47,063 nt of DNA from Janthinobacterium sp. UMAB-56 (GCF_900095265.1 NZ_LT607652.1:333051-380113); one strand, 5' to 3'. Counted from the stretch's first letter, positions 1-9,037 are shown. Translations and numbers: made by a program. The notes: generated by a model from the letters alone, not told the origin.

Positions 1-1697
1 AAGCCGGTAATCGGTGCGCCCAGTTGTCTGCGCAACTGGCTCTGGATCGATTGAACAGTCGAGTCCCCCAGCAAGACGCCACCCTTCTTGGTTTCGGGGT
101 TGAAGGCCGTCATCTTGCCAATCGAGGTGTTCAGATCATTGTAGGCCTTGACGAAGGCGGTGATGCTGGTCTTGACCGTTGTTGTATCCTTGGCTACCGA
201 TAAACTGGAATTACCTATCTTTGTAATGCTCAAGGTGACGCCTTCGATGGCCGAATCGACGCTGTTCGAGCTGCTGGTGATGGCAATGCCGTTGACGCTG
301 AAATTGGTGTTTTGCGCGGCGCTGTTTTGCTTGAGGTTTTGCGTGCCGGAAGCATCGTAGGACAGCAGATCGTTCAAGGCGCTGTCGGCTGGCTGACCAT
401 CGCTGCCGCTCAGCGAAATTTTCATGGCCGAATTGGCGCCCGTCTTGGTTGAACTGAGCACCAGGTGATATGGTTTGTCTGTGCCGTCGGAAACGATACT
501 GGCGGTGACGCCCAGGCCGGCATTATTGATGGCGTCGCGGATGCCTTGCAAACTATTGTTGGTGGCGTCGATCACCACCGAACCTGTTGCCTGCGTGCCA
601 TCCTGGGTGAAGCCTGTGTTCATGTAGCTGCCGCCCGTGCCTGCGGTCAGCCCGGTTGCCGCAGGATTGCTGCCCGCGACGGTGATGGGGCTGGCGTTGC
701 CCGAGGCCAGGGTGATCGAACTGGCAAGCGTGACATTCGAACCATCATTGACGGCATTGGCGGCGTGTCCGATCCCACCCATGACGCTGCCTGTGACCAC
801 TTCTTCGATGCCGAGGTTGGAGCCATCGGCACGCGTGAATTGCAAGTTGCCGTCGGCGGCCTTGCCGGTGACGGTAATATTTGCCGCAGCCAGCGCATTC
901 GAGATGGCATTCGGGCCTGCCAGCGTCGTATCGAGCGAGGCGGCAGTGATGCCGCCGCCTGCGGCGACGCCGTTACCCTGGGTAACGATCTCGATGCCGC
1001 CGACCGACAGCGAATAGGTGCCGTCCGCGCCGGTGGCGATATTGCCGAAACCGCTGAACATGGTGGCGTTGCTGACCGTTGGCTGGGCCGTGGCGGTTAC
1101 GCCTGTAGTGCTGCTCTTGGCATTGATGGCTTCTGCCAGTGCACGCGCGCTCTTGGTGCTGGCATCCGTCGGAATGGCCGTGCCGTTGATGTTCAAGGAG
1201 CCGTTGCTTATACCCGTGAGCAGGGTGCTGCCGCTCAGTGTCGTGCCCGTTACGCCGAAGGTGCCTCCAGCGAGCGAGCCTAGCTGGAAGGAAACCGTGG
1301 TCTTGGCGCCACTGCCGATGGTCGACAGCTTGCTTGCCATACCGGCCGACGTCAGCGTCTGCGCCTGGGCCAGCTGTGAAACGTTGATGTTGTAGCTGCC
1401 GGCCACAGCTTTGGCGCCGGCGCTTGCCGAGAGAACCAGCAGATCGGACGGCGTGGCGCTGACAGCGCGGAAGTTGTTTGAATTGGTCAGCGCCGACAGC
1501 GAGCCCTGGAAGGTGCTGACGGCGCCGCTCAGCGTACCCAGTGCGCTGAGCTTGGCCTGGTAGGATGCCGTTTTTTTGTCAAAGGTATCCAGGGGCGCCG
1601 CTTCAGCCGTCATCAGCTTGTCGATGATGGCGCCAACGTCCAGGCCGCTGGCGCCGGCGCCGATGCCAACGGATGATAGTGTAGGTGTGATGGCCAC
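1..1697 (-). CDS. fliD: Flagellar hook-associated protein 2 / filament cap FliD (3' end outside window)
   Basis: FliD forms the cap at the tip of the flagellum that folds incoming flagellin. The frame reads from a GTG at 1697 and begins VAITPTLSSVGIGAGASGLD, followed by DVGAIIDKLMTAE, which is the usual FliD N-terminal signature. Ser/Thr/Ala/Gly-rich repeats typical of the variable outer domains follow, then a C-terminal part with VKAYNDLN and a GVLLGDSTVQSIQSQLR stretch that precedes the terminal helix. About 565 codons are present and the stop lies left of the window. The GTG start is supported by AGGAG six bases upstream (1704-1708) and by the conserved N-terminus; no ATG fits. It lies downstream of flaG, separated by a hairpin terminator, so it may have its own promoter. 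Identification is from sequence features of the family. Confidence 0.93.
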   Translation of the reverse strand, partial: MAITPTLSSVGIGAGASGLDVGAIIDKLMTAEAAPLDTFDKKTASYQAKLSALGTLSGAVSTFQGSLSALTNSNNFRAVSATPSDLLVLSASAGAKAVAGSYNINVSQLAQAQTLTSAGMASKLSTIGSGAKTTVSFQLGSLAGGTFGVTGTTLSGSTLLTGISNGSLNINGTAIPTDASTKSARALAEAINAKSSTTGVTATAQPTVSNATMFSGFGNIATGADGTYSLSVGGIEIVTQGNGVAAGGGITAASLDTTLAGPNAISNALAAANITVTGKAADGNLQFTRADGSNLGIEEVVTGSVMGGIGHAANAVNDGSNVTLASSITLASGNASPITVAGSNPAATGLTAGTGGSYMNTGFTQDGTQATGSVVIDATNNSLQGIRDAINNAGLGVTASIVSDGTDKPYHLVLSSTKTGANSAMKISLSGSDGQPADSALNDLLSYDASGTQNLKQNSAAQNTNFSVNGIAITSSSNSVDSAIEGVTLSITKIGNSSLSVAKDTTTVKTSITAFVKAYNDLNTSIGKMTAFNPETKKGGVLLGDSTVQSIQSQLRRQLGAPITG

Positions 1698-1835
1698 TGA
1701 ATGCTCCTAGGAAAACGCTAATATAAGCTGTTATCGGCAGAATCAATCAAGACTTGAGAGGGGGAATTACCGCGCTGTTTTCAGCGGGAGCAAAAAATCG
1801 GGGAAGAGGCAGGGGGTGTTGCTTGAGTTGCAATG

Positions 1836-1870
1836 AAAAACGGGCCGGATAGCCAGGCTATCGGGCCCCG
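1836..1870 (-). terminator. Rho-independent terminator after flaG
   Basis: On the minus strand a GC-rich stem (GATAGC/GCTATC at the tip, GGGCC/GGCCC at the base with one mismatch) is followed by five T residues. It lies between the flaG stop and the fliD start, so it would end or attenuate transcription coming from flagellin and flaG. Confidence 0.7.
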
Positions 1871-1925
1871 TGGTCATGCCGATGCATACTGTCACGATAC
1901 TGCACGTTCGTGAGCAATGCCATCG

Positions 1926-2297
1926 CTATGCCCTTTGACTGATCAGGGAGCCTTTGACCGAGTCAAATGCCTTGGCCAATTCCAGGGCTTCCTTGGTGGG
2001 TATCTGGCGCAGTACTTCCTTGGTTTCCTGGTCGATGACCTTGACGACCGTGCGCTGGCTGTCTTCATCGATGGAAAACTCAATGCCTTGCGTTTTCATT
2101 TTCGAGGACTGATTCAGCTCCGATACTGCCTTATTCAACTGCTCCCGGCTGGGCTCATCGCTAGCTTGCTGTGGCGCAACCGTGCCGCCTTCTGTGGCGC
2201 TGCGTGGCGTTGCCGGGCGTGCTGCCGAAGTATCCGCAGACACATAACTCTTGTCTATCCTCGCCGCAGAGGCGGCCGCCAGTGTGTCGATAGTCAT
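1926..2297 (-). CDS. flaG: Flagellar protein FlaG
   Basis: A 123-residue protein of the FlaG family, which influences filament length in several polar flagellates. The first 60 residues are low-complexity and Ala/Thr/Ser-rich. The C-terminal half carries the family core: a GIEFSIDED strand, then TVVKVIDQETKEVLRQIPT (about residues 83-101) and a terminal helix. AGGAG lies six bases upstream of the ATG. The gene sits between flagellin and fliD, the common betaproteobacterial order, and has hairpin terminators on both sides. The family call is secure; the exact role in this organism is inferred. Confidence 0.9.
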   Translation of the reverse strand: MTIDTLAAASAARIDKSYVSADTSAARPATPRSATEGGTVAPQQASDEPSREQLNKAVSELNQSSKMKTQGIEFSIDEDSQRTVVKVIDQETKEVLRQIPTKEALELAKAFDSVKGSLISQRA

Positions 2298-2311
2298 GGT
2301 GCTCTCCTAGT

Positions 2312-2347
2312 GAAAATTCCCCTGCCGAAAAAATCCGGCAGGGGAAT
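2312..2347 (-). terminator. Rho-independent terminator after flagellin
   Basis: A perfect 12-bp stem (ATTCCCCTGCCG and its complement, 2316-2327 with 2336-2347) encloses an 8-base A-rich loop. On the minus strand it is followed by a short T run (complement of 2312-2316). It lies 34 bases past the flagellin stop and would separate abundant flagellin mRNA from flaG. Confidence 0.85.
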
Positions 2348-2381
2348 CAGAGTCCTACGCTGTTGCCTGACTAATCGGAGA

Positions 2382-3872
2382 TTAGCCGCGCAGCAGGCTC
2401 AGGACGCCGTTTGGCAGCGAGTTCGCTTGCGCCAGCATGGCCGTACCAGCTTGTTGCAGGATCTGGCCGCGGGTCATGTTGGCCGTTTCCGATGCAAAGT
2501 CGGTATCGACGATGCGGCTACGCGAGGCGGACAGGTTTTCCGTGGTCGATTGCAAGTTGGAGATCGCCGAGCTGAAGCGCGATTGCAAAGCACCGTACTG
2601 CGCGCGTTGGCTGTTCACCGAAGCGAGCGCGGCGTCGGCGATTTTCAGGGCCAGTTGCGCGCCGTCGAAGGTTGTCACATCCAACGATGCCACGTCTTTC
2701 AACACGGATGCGCCCTTGGTGCCACCTGTACCTGCAGGCAACAGGCCCGACGTGGTGTCCGTGACTTGGTAGCTTTTTTCCGAGTCGAACGTCAGGCGGC
2801 CGTTTGCGACTGCCGTGGCGTTTGCCACGTTCAGTCCTGTGAACGAGGTCGTCAGCGCGTCTTTCACTGTTGGCGTGTCGACTTTATAGGTCGATGCGGT
2901 GAATACCGTGTTGTTCGTAGCTTTTGTATTGACCAGATTGATATCATTGCCAGAGGCATTGGTCAATTTGATGCCGCTATTCGTGGCGTCATACTGTGCC
3001 GTAACACCCGTTTTGGACGTCTGGGCATTGATTGCATTGATGCCTGATGCATAATCGCTAGCCGTGGTGCCGGCGCCCATGGAGAAGGAAACGGTAGTGG
3101 CGTTTGCTGCCGTATTGTCCGAGGCGATCGTGAACGAATACGACTCCGAGGCACCCAACTTGAGCGACAAATCGGTTTTTGCCGTTGCCGTGACGCCGGT
3201 GGTCGCCGTTGCCTTGTTGACGTTGGCCGCGATCGATTTCGCCGTGTCGGTGGTCGCTGTGGTAATTGTCGCGCTACCCAGCGAACCGTCCACCTTGACC
3301 GAGCCGGCAGTCACGTTTGAGGTAGCGATAACGGCTACAGCATCGTTTTCTACGCGGTTGTCGCCATAGGTGTTGGTCAGGAAGTTGGCGCCGCTGGCCG
3401 AGATCAATTGGTTGGCGTTCGCACCGACCTGGAAGTTGGCGGTGCCCATGGTGCCGTCGAGCAAATTCTGACCATTGAACTGGGTGGTTTGGGCGACGCG
3501 GTTCAGTTCCGAACCGAGTTGGCCGACCTCTGTTTGCAAGGCTTGGCGGTCACTGGCGGTGTTGGTCGAGTTCGACGATTGCACGGCCAGTTCGCGGATG
3601 CGTTGCAGGATGTCACCCGAGGTGGACAATGCGCCCTCGGCCGTTTGCGCCAGCGAGACGCCGTCGTTTGCATTGCGGGTCGCTTGCGTCATGCCGCGGA
3701 TTTGCGACGTCATACGGTCGGAAATCGCCAGGCCAGCAGCGTCATCCTTGGCGCTGTTGATGCGCATACCGGAAGACAGACGTTGCAGCGAGGTGGTCAG
3801 GGCCGACTGCGAGGTCGACAGATTGCGTTGCGAGTTCAGGGAAGCGATGTTGGTGTTAATTACTGCAGCCAT
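2382..3872 (-). CDS. fliC: Flagellin (filament subunit)
   Basis: A 496-residue flagellin. The N-terminal D0/D1 region runs from MAAVINTNIASLNSQRNL through RLSSGMRINSAKDDAAGLAI and QRIRELAVQ. A Thr/Ala/Val-rich surface-exposed region covers about residues 165-390. The C-terminal D1/D0 helices contain LASVNSQRAQYGALQSRF and end in NSLPNGVLSLLRG. The ends are conserved and the middle is variable, as expected for filament subunits. GGAG lies upstream of the ATG, which is the only sensible start. A terminator follows directly, and a candidate sigma-28 promoter lies about 180 bases upstream, fitting late flagellar-gene control. Only one flagellin is present in the window. Confidence 0.97.
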   Translation of the reverse strand: MAAVINTNIASLNSQRNLSTSQSALTTSLQRLSSGMRINSAKDDAAGLAISDRMTSQIRGMTQATRNANDGVSLAQTAEGALSTSGDILQRIRELAVQSSNSTNTASDRQALQTEVGQLGSELNRVAQTTQFNGQNLLDGTMGTANFQVGANANQLISASGANFLTNTYGDNRVENDAVAVIATSNVTAGSVKVDGSLGSATITTATTDTAKSIAANVNKATATTGVTATAKTDLSLKLGASESYSFTIASDNTAANATTVSFSMGAGTTASDYASGINAINAQTSKTGVTAQYDATNSGIKLTNASGNDINLVNTKATNNTVFTASTYKVDTPTVKDALTTSFTGLNVANATAVANGRLTFDSEKSYQVTDTTSGLLPAGTGGTKGASVLKDVASLDVTTFDGAQLALKIADAALASVNSQRAQYGALQSRFSSAISNLQSTTENLSASRSRIVDTDFASETANMTRGQILQQAGTAMLAQANSLPNGVLSLLRG

Positions 3873-4156
3873 GATAATTCTCCAGACAGATACTACATTG
3901 CGCTATGTGCTATTCACTTTGGCCTGCCCCGCTGTTCCGGGACAATCAAGCCGCTGTTGTTTAGGGTAACGGTTGCTCTGCGGGAAAATTTATGGCGGAA
4001 AGTGCTTTAAATTTTAATTTTTAGCCCTTCAGTTTGTCGCTGGCCGCGCGCTAGACGACATGATTTAGAGAAACTTGAGGGTAAAAATAGTTTTATTTTC
4101 CTATCGCGCGCAGGCTCACGGAGGACTGGGCGGAGGAAAATATTGTTGTTTTGCAA
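3873..4156. other. Intergenic region upstream of flagellin
   Basis: This stretch holds the flagellin leader and the candidate sigma-28 promoter (4052-4078). An AT-rich patch around 4005-4022 is the only other notable composition feature. No ORF here has a credible start or protein-like composition, and I see no sigma-54 (GG-N10-GC) element. Confidence 0.6.
4052..4078 (-). promoter_or_regulatory. Candidate sigma-28 (FliA) promoter for flagellin
   Basis: The minus strand reads TCAAGTTT, 11 bases, then GTCGTCTA. The -35 part matches the FliA consensus TAAAGTTT at 7 of 8 positions. The -10 part keeps only G..CG and the final A of GCCGATAA. The site would give a leader of about 170 bases before the flagellin ATG. 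The assignment rests on the -35 match, the spacing and the context; the -10 is weak. Confidence 0.45.
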
Positions 4157-4190
4157 ATAAAAATGCCGTCCGGCCGGGTGGCGGGACGGC
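4157..4190 (-). terminator. Rho-independent terminator after the diguanylate cyclase gene
   Basis: GCCGTCC (4165-4171) pairs with GGACGGC (4184-4190). On the minus strand the stem is followed by ATTTTTATT. It lies 19 bases past the stop of the GGDEF gene and insulates flagellin from it. Confidence 0.8.
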
Positions 4191-4209
4191 AATGGCGCAG
4201 CGGCAAGGC

Positions 4210-5856
4210 TCAGTCCGCCACTACCACCCGGTTCTTGCCCGTCTGCTTGGCCTGGTACATGGCGCGGTCGGCGCGCTTGACCAGTTCGGCCTGATCTTCG
4301 TTGGGCAGGCGCAGGGCCACGCCGGCGGAAAAGGTGATCAAGACTTTTTCGTTGTCGTGCAGGAAGAAATGCCGGGTCAGTTCGCGCTGCAAGCGTGTCA
4401 TCGTCGACGAGGCGGCCTCGACCGTGGTTTCCGGCAGCAGGATGAGGAATTCCTCGCCGCCGAAGCGGGCGATGACATCCATCGAGCGCAGGGTTTCCTT
4501 GACGATCTTCACCAGGTGTTTCAAGGCGGCATCGCCGGCCAGGTGGCCGTAGGTGTCGTTCAGGCGCTTGAAATCGTCCAGGTCCAGCATGGCGATGCAC
4601 AGCGGCGTGCCGCGGCGATCGGAGCGGGCCGTCTCGCGCTCGAACACATCGTCCAGGCCGCGTCGGTTTAGGCTGCCCGTCAGCTGGTCTTCCCGCACCA
4701 GTTCACTCATATGCTGGAGCTTCGCTTCCAGCGTGTGGATGCGCTGTTCCGCATCCTGCACTTCCTGGCGCGCCAGCACCATGTTGTCGCGTGCGCGCAA
4801 GGCCTCGGTCTGCACCATGCGCGTTTCGCGCAAGACTTCGTCGAGAACGCTGTTCAGTTCGCTGATATTTTCCGCCTGGCTGATCTTTTCCGAATAGCCG
4901 CCAATCTTTTCATGGAAGTCGCCCGTGCTGGCCGCCACTTGCCCCAGGCGGTCGATGAAGGTCATCATCATGTTCTTGACTGTCAGCTTGACGTCGGACA
5001 GGCTGTGCTTGAGCTGGCCTTGCTTGTAGATGACTTCTTTCAGGCTGCGCGTGGCGTCTTCCAGCGCGCGCTGGTCGAGCGGGCCGGCGATCAGGTTTTG
5101 CACGGCATCGACCTGGCCGCGCAGCCAGCTGTCGTCGTCGAGCAATTGGCTGACGTTATCGAGTAGCAACTTGAACAGGCGCAGCAGCAATTCCTGCTGC
5201 TCGGCCGTGTCGCCGCTTTTCAATTCAATCTGGTAACACAGCTGCTTCAGGCGCATCGCCGCTTCGTTCAGCGCATCTTCCGTGTGGGCCAGCTTGATGG
5301 CCGCGCCCAGCGATTCCGCCTCTTCCACCAGCGCGGGCGTGCCCGTCAGCAAGGTGGCGACGGCGAAGCCCAGGGTGCGGCTAAGCAATTCGCGCAGGGT
5401 GCGCGTCTGTTCGCCGTCCGGCAGGGGCGGCAATTCGATACCGCCGCCTTTCTTGACCTGTTTTTCCGCCAGTTGCGCCAGGGTGCGCGCATAGCTGTCC
5501 CAGTCGCGCGCTTTCAGGGCGCGCTGGAAACGCCGGCCAAAGTCGCCCAGTTCGCCCGCCGATTCGCTCATCTTGGCGGCAAACTGCGTCAGGACGTTTT
5601 CCGCGCCACTCTCATCCACATTGGCGCTGGCGGCCAGCACTGCGGCAGGTGCACCTGGCGTCTCCGCCGGTTCGCTGATGCCGGCGATTTCATTGTAGAT
5701 GTCGCGATAGGCGCTGGGCGTCGGGGCGATGCGGCGCGTGGCCAGGCGGCGAAACGCCTCGCGGGCGATATCGGCCGGATTCATCGCCGCAGTGGCGGCG
5801 GTAGTCGTGGTGCCAGCGGGCGCGCTTGCTGGTGAGGATGGCAATTTACTGGACAT
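4210..5856 (-). CDS. Cytoplasmic diguanylate cyclase (GGEEF domain)
   Basis: A 548-residue protein predicted to make cyclic-di-GMP from two GTP. The C-terminal GGDEF domain (about residues 385-545) has the active-site motif GGEEF near 466-470. An RxxD inhibitory site (RSMD) lies five residues earlier, so product feedback inhibition is expected. The DxLTGSLNRRG entry motif is also present. The first 330 residues are helical and unlike a known sensor domain that I can name. A predicted coiled coil (about 330-390) leads into the cyclase domain. No membrane segment is seen. It is transcribed toward the flagellin gene but is separated from it by a terminator. A role in motility or pilus switching is only inferred from location. 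Confidence 0.92.
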   Translation of the reverse strand: MSSKLPSSPASAPAGTTTTAATAAMNPADIAREAFRRLATRRIAPTPSAYRDIYNEIAGISEPAETPGAPAAVLAASANVDESGAENVLTQFAAKMSESAGELGDFGRRFQRALKARDWDSYARTLAQLAEKQVKKGGGIELPPLPDGEQTRTLRELLSRTLGFAVATLLTGTPALVEEAESLGAAIKLAHTEDALNEAAMRLKQLCYQIELKSGDTAEQQELLLRLFKLLLDNVSQLLDDDSWLRGQVDAVQNLIAGPLDQRALEDATRSLKEVIYKQGQLKHSLSDVKLTVKNMMMTFIDRLGQVAASTGDFHEKIGGYSEKISQAENISELNSVLDEVLRETRMVQTEALRARDNMVLARQEVQDAEQRIHTLEAKLQHMSELVREDQLTGSLNRRGLDDVFERETARSDRRGTPLCIAMLDLDDFKRLNDTYGHLAGDAALKHLVKIVKETLRSMDVIARFGGEEFLILLPETTVEAASSTMTRLQRELTRHFFLHDNEKVLITFSAGVALRLPNEDQAELVKRADRAMYQAKQTGKNRVVVAD

Positions 5857-5985
5857 GTAGGCACAGCCTTTTCAGATATTTCTCATTATCCCCATGATAG
5901 GCGAGTTGGCAAAGAACTTATTGTGCGAGAAGCAAGGAAAAGTCCTGTCAATTCGCCCGATGCCAGCGGGCATGCCGCTTTGCCG

Positions 5986-6633
5986 TCAATCCACCAGCTG
6001 GTTGCGGATGGCGTAATGCGTCAGTTCGGCGCTGTTCTTGAGTTTCATCTTGACCAGCAAGCGGGCGCGGTATTCGCTGACGGTTTTCACGGACAATTTG
6101 AGCTCTTCGGCGATGGCGCCCACCGCCTTGCCCGAGGCGATCATGACCAGGGTCTGGTATTCGCGGTCCGAGAGGGTGTCGTGCAAGGCCGTTTCGTGGT
6201 CTTCGCCCACCGTGTTGGCCAGTTCCTGCGCCAGCGAGGCGCTGATATATTTTAATCCCTGCGCCACCTGGCGGATGGCCGTGACCAGTTCGCGCGGCGC
6301 GCTCTGCTTCGTCAGGTAGCCGGCGGCGCCCGCCTTGAGCGAACGGATGGCGTACTGGTCCTCACGGTGCATGGAGAGCATCAGCACGGCCAGTTCCGGC
6401 TTTTCCTTCTTGATCTGCTTGAGCACCTCGATGCCGCTGCGGTCGGGCAGGGAGATGTCGAGCAGCAACACCTGGCATTTCGAGCCACGGAACAGTTTGA
6501 TGGCATCGTGGCCATTTTCAGCCTCGCCAGCCACGATGATGTCTTTTGTATCGGCGAGGATTTGCTTCAAGCCTTCGCGCACGATCGCATGATCGTCGGC
6601 GATGAATACCCGGATGGTGGCTTTTTCTTTCAT
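5986..6633 (-). CDS. NarL/FixJ-family response regulator (REC + LuxR HTH)
   Basis: A 215-residue two-component response regulator. The receiver domain has acidic residues D13 and D14, phospho-acceptor D59 (LLLDISLPD), S87 and K109 (YLTKQ). The C-terminal LuxR-type helix-turn-helix runs from about residue 150, with LSDREYQTLVMIASGK and AEELKLSVKTVSEYRARL. Overall it resembles the UvrY/GacA class. The upstream gene is a HisKA_3 kinase, the usual partner of NarL-type regulators, so the two very likely form a pair. An AGGA sits rather far (about 12 bases) from the ATG. Target genes cannot be read from the sequence. Confidence 0.93.
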   Translation of the reverse strand: MKEKATIRVFIADDHAIVREGLKQILADTKDIIVAGEAENGHDAIKLFRGSKCQVLLLDISLPDRSGIEVLKQIKKEKPELAVLMLSMHREDQYAIRSLKAGAAGYLTKQSAPRELVTAIRQVAQGLKYISASLAQELANTVGEDHETALHDTLSDREYQTLVMIASGKAVGAIAEELKLSVKTVSEYRARLLVKMKLKNSAELTHYAIRNQLVD

Positions 6634-6766
6634 GACTGCGTTGTTTCCTATCTGAATCCCAGCGCCCTGCGGCGACCCTGTGGCCTTACGCCGGACCGCT
6701 TTGCGCTGGTGCGCTGGCTGCAGCCGCTATTATCGCCTCTCGCGGCGTGCTGAAGTAACCCCCAGT

Positions 6767-6879
6767 AAATTATTGTTATTTCTGACTTCCATAACCGGCG
6801 CTCTGAGGCGTTGCCCACTGCTAGCAGTGGGCGCCTTGCATCGCATACGGTTCTGTTCTTCATAAATTAACAATAATTT
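6767..6879. repeat. Inverted repeat bracketing a GC-rich palindrome
   Basis: A 12-bp arm AAATTATTGTTA (6767-6778) is repeated exactly in inverse orientation at 6868-6879. Between the arms lies a perfect 20-bp palindrome (6813-6832, arm GCCCACTG with CTAG at the centre). The right arm lies inside the last codons of the histidine kinase gene. The unit could be an RNA structure between the kinase and regulator genes, or a small transposon-like insertion. No target duplication is obvious. Confidence 0.6.
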
Positions 6880-8335
6880 CTTGAGGATTGCTTAGCCGGA
6901 TTTTTATGCTCAGGATAGTGCCGCCGTCCGGCCCGTCCATCAGGCTCAGGGTGCCGCCCAGCGCACTGGCGCGTTCGGCCATGCCGCGGATGCCGAACGA
7001 TTGCGGCTTGGCGCGGTCGGACAGGCGCATGCCGACGCCATTGTCGGCGATCGACAGGCTGATATGCTGGCGCTGTCGGGCCAGGCGCACGGTGACCTTG
7101 CTCGCCTGCGCATGCTTGGCGATATTCGTCAGCGCTTCCTGGGCGATGCGGAACAGGCTGGTTGCCTGGTCCAGCTCCAGATCGATGTGCTGACAGTTTG
7201 AAATGAACTGGCATTCGATGCCGGCCTGGCGCGCGAACTCCTTGACTTGCCAGTCCAGCGCGGCAACCAGGCCCAGGTCCAGCATGGAGGGGCGCAAGTC
7301 CAGCGAAATGCGGTGCACGGCGTCGATGCTGCGGTCGACCAGGGCATCGACATAGTCAGCCTTTTCTTGCAGCTGCGGGTCGTCCGGCGGCAAGCGGCGC
7401 GCCAGCATGGCCAGCGCCATCTTGATCGCCGTCAAATTGCCGCCCAGGTCATCGTGCAATTCGCGCGCCAGACGCGTGCGTTCATGTTCCTTGACCTTGT
7501 CGATGTGCGCAGTCAGCTCGGCCAGGCGGGCGCGCGACTGGCGCACTTCGATCTGTTCGAGCCGGCTTTCCGTGATATTCGTCATGATGCCTTCCCACTG
7601 CACCGTGCCGTCGGCCAGCGCGCGCGGCGTGGAGCGCAAGTTGATCCATTTCACATCCTTCCAGGCATCGATCCAGATGCGGCCTTCCCAGTTCCAACTC
7701 CACAAGGCGTTTTTTGAGGCCTGCATCGATTCGAGATACGCGGCGCGGTCGTCTGCCAGGATCAACTGGTAAAACAGTTCCGGGCGCGCGTGCAGCTGCG
7801 CCGGAGCCAAACCCAGCAGGGCCTGGCAACCATCGCTCAGGTAGGGGAAGGCGGCGCGGCCATCAGCATGCAGACAGAACTGGTACACCAGGCCCGGCGT
7901 ATTCGAGACGATGGCGTTGAAGCGCGACTGCACCTGCGCCAGGGCGGCGGCCGTCGCCTGCGGCGTGTGCAAGTCTTCGCCTTCGGCCAGGAGCAGGGCG
8001 CGCCCCCGGCGACTGGCGCGCGACAGGTGCAGGCTGAGCGAATACAGGCTGCCATCGCGGCGCCGCTGCTGTACATGCAGCCGGGCTTGCGCGCCTATGC
8101 TGTCGTCCAATGTCGCCAGCACGGCGGCCAGTTGCTGCGCGTCGAGTTGCGGCGCCAAAGTGAAGGGCGTCATCGCCAGCAATTCCTGTCGCGTGTACTG
8201 CAAGTTGTCGCAGGCGGCATCGTTGGCGTCCAGCAATTGCAAGCTGGCCGCGTCGTACAGGTAGATTTCCGGCGCTGCCGCGCGCATGGCGGGCGCCAGC
8301 CGGGGAGTGTCGTGCATGGAATGGCCTTTTTTCAT
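6860..8335 (-). CDS. PAS-domain sensor histidine kinase (HisKA_3 / HATPase_c)
   Basis: A 491-residue predicted soluble sensor kinase. Two PAS-like regions cover about residues 20-120 and 135-260; the second ends in a PAC-like stretch (WEGIMTNITESR). The HisKA_3 dimerisation domain follows, with phospho-acceptor H294 in ELHDDLGGN. The HATPase_c domain has an N-box near N404 (EALTNIAKHA), DNGVGM at 431-436 and GIRGMAER at 448-455. No membrane segment is seen, so the signal is probably cytoplasmic or reaches the kinase through the membrane protein encoded just upstream. The ATG at 8335 shares a base with that gene's stop (TGATG), implying translational coupling. A second ATG at 8317, with AAGG seven bases upstream, is an alternative start. 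Its partner is the regulator at 5986-6633. Confidence 0.92.
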   Translation of the reverse strand: MKKGHSMHDTPRLAPAMRAAAPEIYLYDAASLQLLDANDAACDNLQYTRQELLAMTPFTLAPQLDAQQLAAVLATLDDSIGAQARLHVQQRRRDGSLYSLSLHLSRASRRGRALLLAEGEDLHTPQATAAALAQVQSRFNAIVSNTPGLVYQFCLHADGRAAFPYLSDGCQALLGLAPAQLHARPELFYQLILADDRAAYLESMQASKNALWSWNWEGRIWIDAWKDVKWINLRSTPRALADGTVQWEGIMTNITESRLEQIEVRQSRARLAELTAHIDKVKEHERTRLARELHDDLGGNLTAIKMALAMLARRLPPDDPQLQEKADYVDALVDRSIDAVHRISLDLRPSMLDLGLVAALDWQVKEFARQAGIECQFISNCQHIDLELDQATSLFRIAQEALTNIAKHAQASKVTVRLARQRQHISLSIADNGVGMRLSDRAKPQSFGIRGMAERASALGGTLSLMDGPDGGTILSIKIRLSNPQEIIVNL

Positions 8336-8922
8336 CAGCGGCGGGCGCGCCAGAAGGCGGCGAAGCGGCGCAGCACTCTTGCTGGGCGGGAATTATGGCG
8401 CCCTGGCGTGCCCTTGCGCAAGCGCTGCCACCAGGCGCGGCGGGCGCGGCCCAGCGCGGACGACAGGCGGCTGACACGGCGCCATGGACGCGTGGCACGC
8501 AGGCGGGCGATCCAGCGGTCCTTGGTTTCCATGAAGAAGCCATGCCAGCGCGCAAACCATGGCAAACTGAGCAGGGTGGGGCGCGTCAGGCTGTACAGGC
8601 GGGCCACGGCTGCCGCCCCGCCCAGCTTGGCAATGATGATCACGCCGATGCCGGAAAACGCGTGGCCGCGCGCGATGGCCAGCAGGGCCAGCAGCTTGAC
8701 GGGAAACAGTAGCACGGCGGGCAGCACGAAGACGGCCAGCGCCCAGTACGGCGGCAGGCGCTTGATCCACGCTTCGAGCGCATGCAGGGGCGGAAATTGC
8801 GCGATCACCTGCATGATGCGCGCACCCGTCGCCCACAGCCATTCCTCGATCAGCAGGAAGATGGCGGCCAGGTAGACCAGCGGCGCGAACAGCCAGCGCC
8901 TGACTCTGTAGAATTTTTTCAT
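8335..8922 (-). CDS. Conserved-type membrane protein with basic C-terminal tail, function unknown
   Basis: A 195-residue protein that I do not recognise as a named family. Hydrophobic segments lie at about residues 10-28 (LFAPLVYLAAIFLLIEEW) and 58-82 (ALAVFVLPAVLLFPVKLLAL), with a weaker one near 88-105. After about residue 115 the chain is strongly basic (many Arg and Trp), which suggests a cytoplasmic tail that may contact membrane phospholipid or nucleic acid. The stop overlaps the start of the histidine kinase, so the two are probably co-translated. A signalling role is inferred only from that coupling. The start is supported by GGAAACGG before the ATG. Confidence 0.75.
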   Translation of the reverse strand: MKKFYRVRRWLFAPLVYLAAIFLLIEEWLWATGARIMQVIAQFPPLHALEAWIKRLPPYWALAVFVLPAVLLFPVKLLALLAIARGHAFSGIGVIIIAKLGGAAAVARLYSLTRPTLLSLPWFARWHGFFMETKDRWIARLRATRPWRRVSRLSSALGRARRAWWQRLRKGTPGRHNSRPARVLRRFAAFWRARR

Positions 8923-9037
8923 CCGTTTCCGTGTGCGGCGCCGGTTTGCCGCGATTGCCCCGATGATACGTCAAAAAAGCCCGTTTGCCCCCGCATCCGG
9001 TGTGCCTGCGGCTCTCAGGCGGGGCTACAATAGGCAG

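Noticed and set aside
465..1283. Plus-strand ORFs across fliD
   Set aside because: fliD reads convincingly on the minus strand from a GTG start; the plus-strand frames are shadows.
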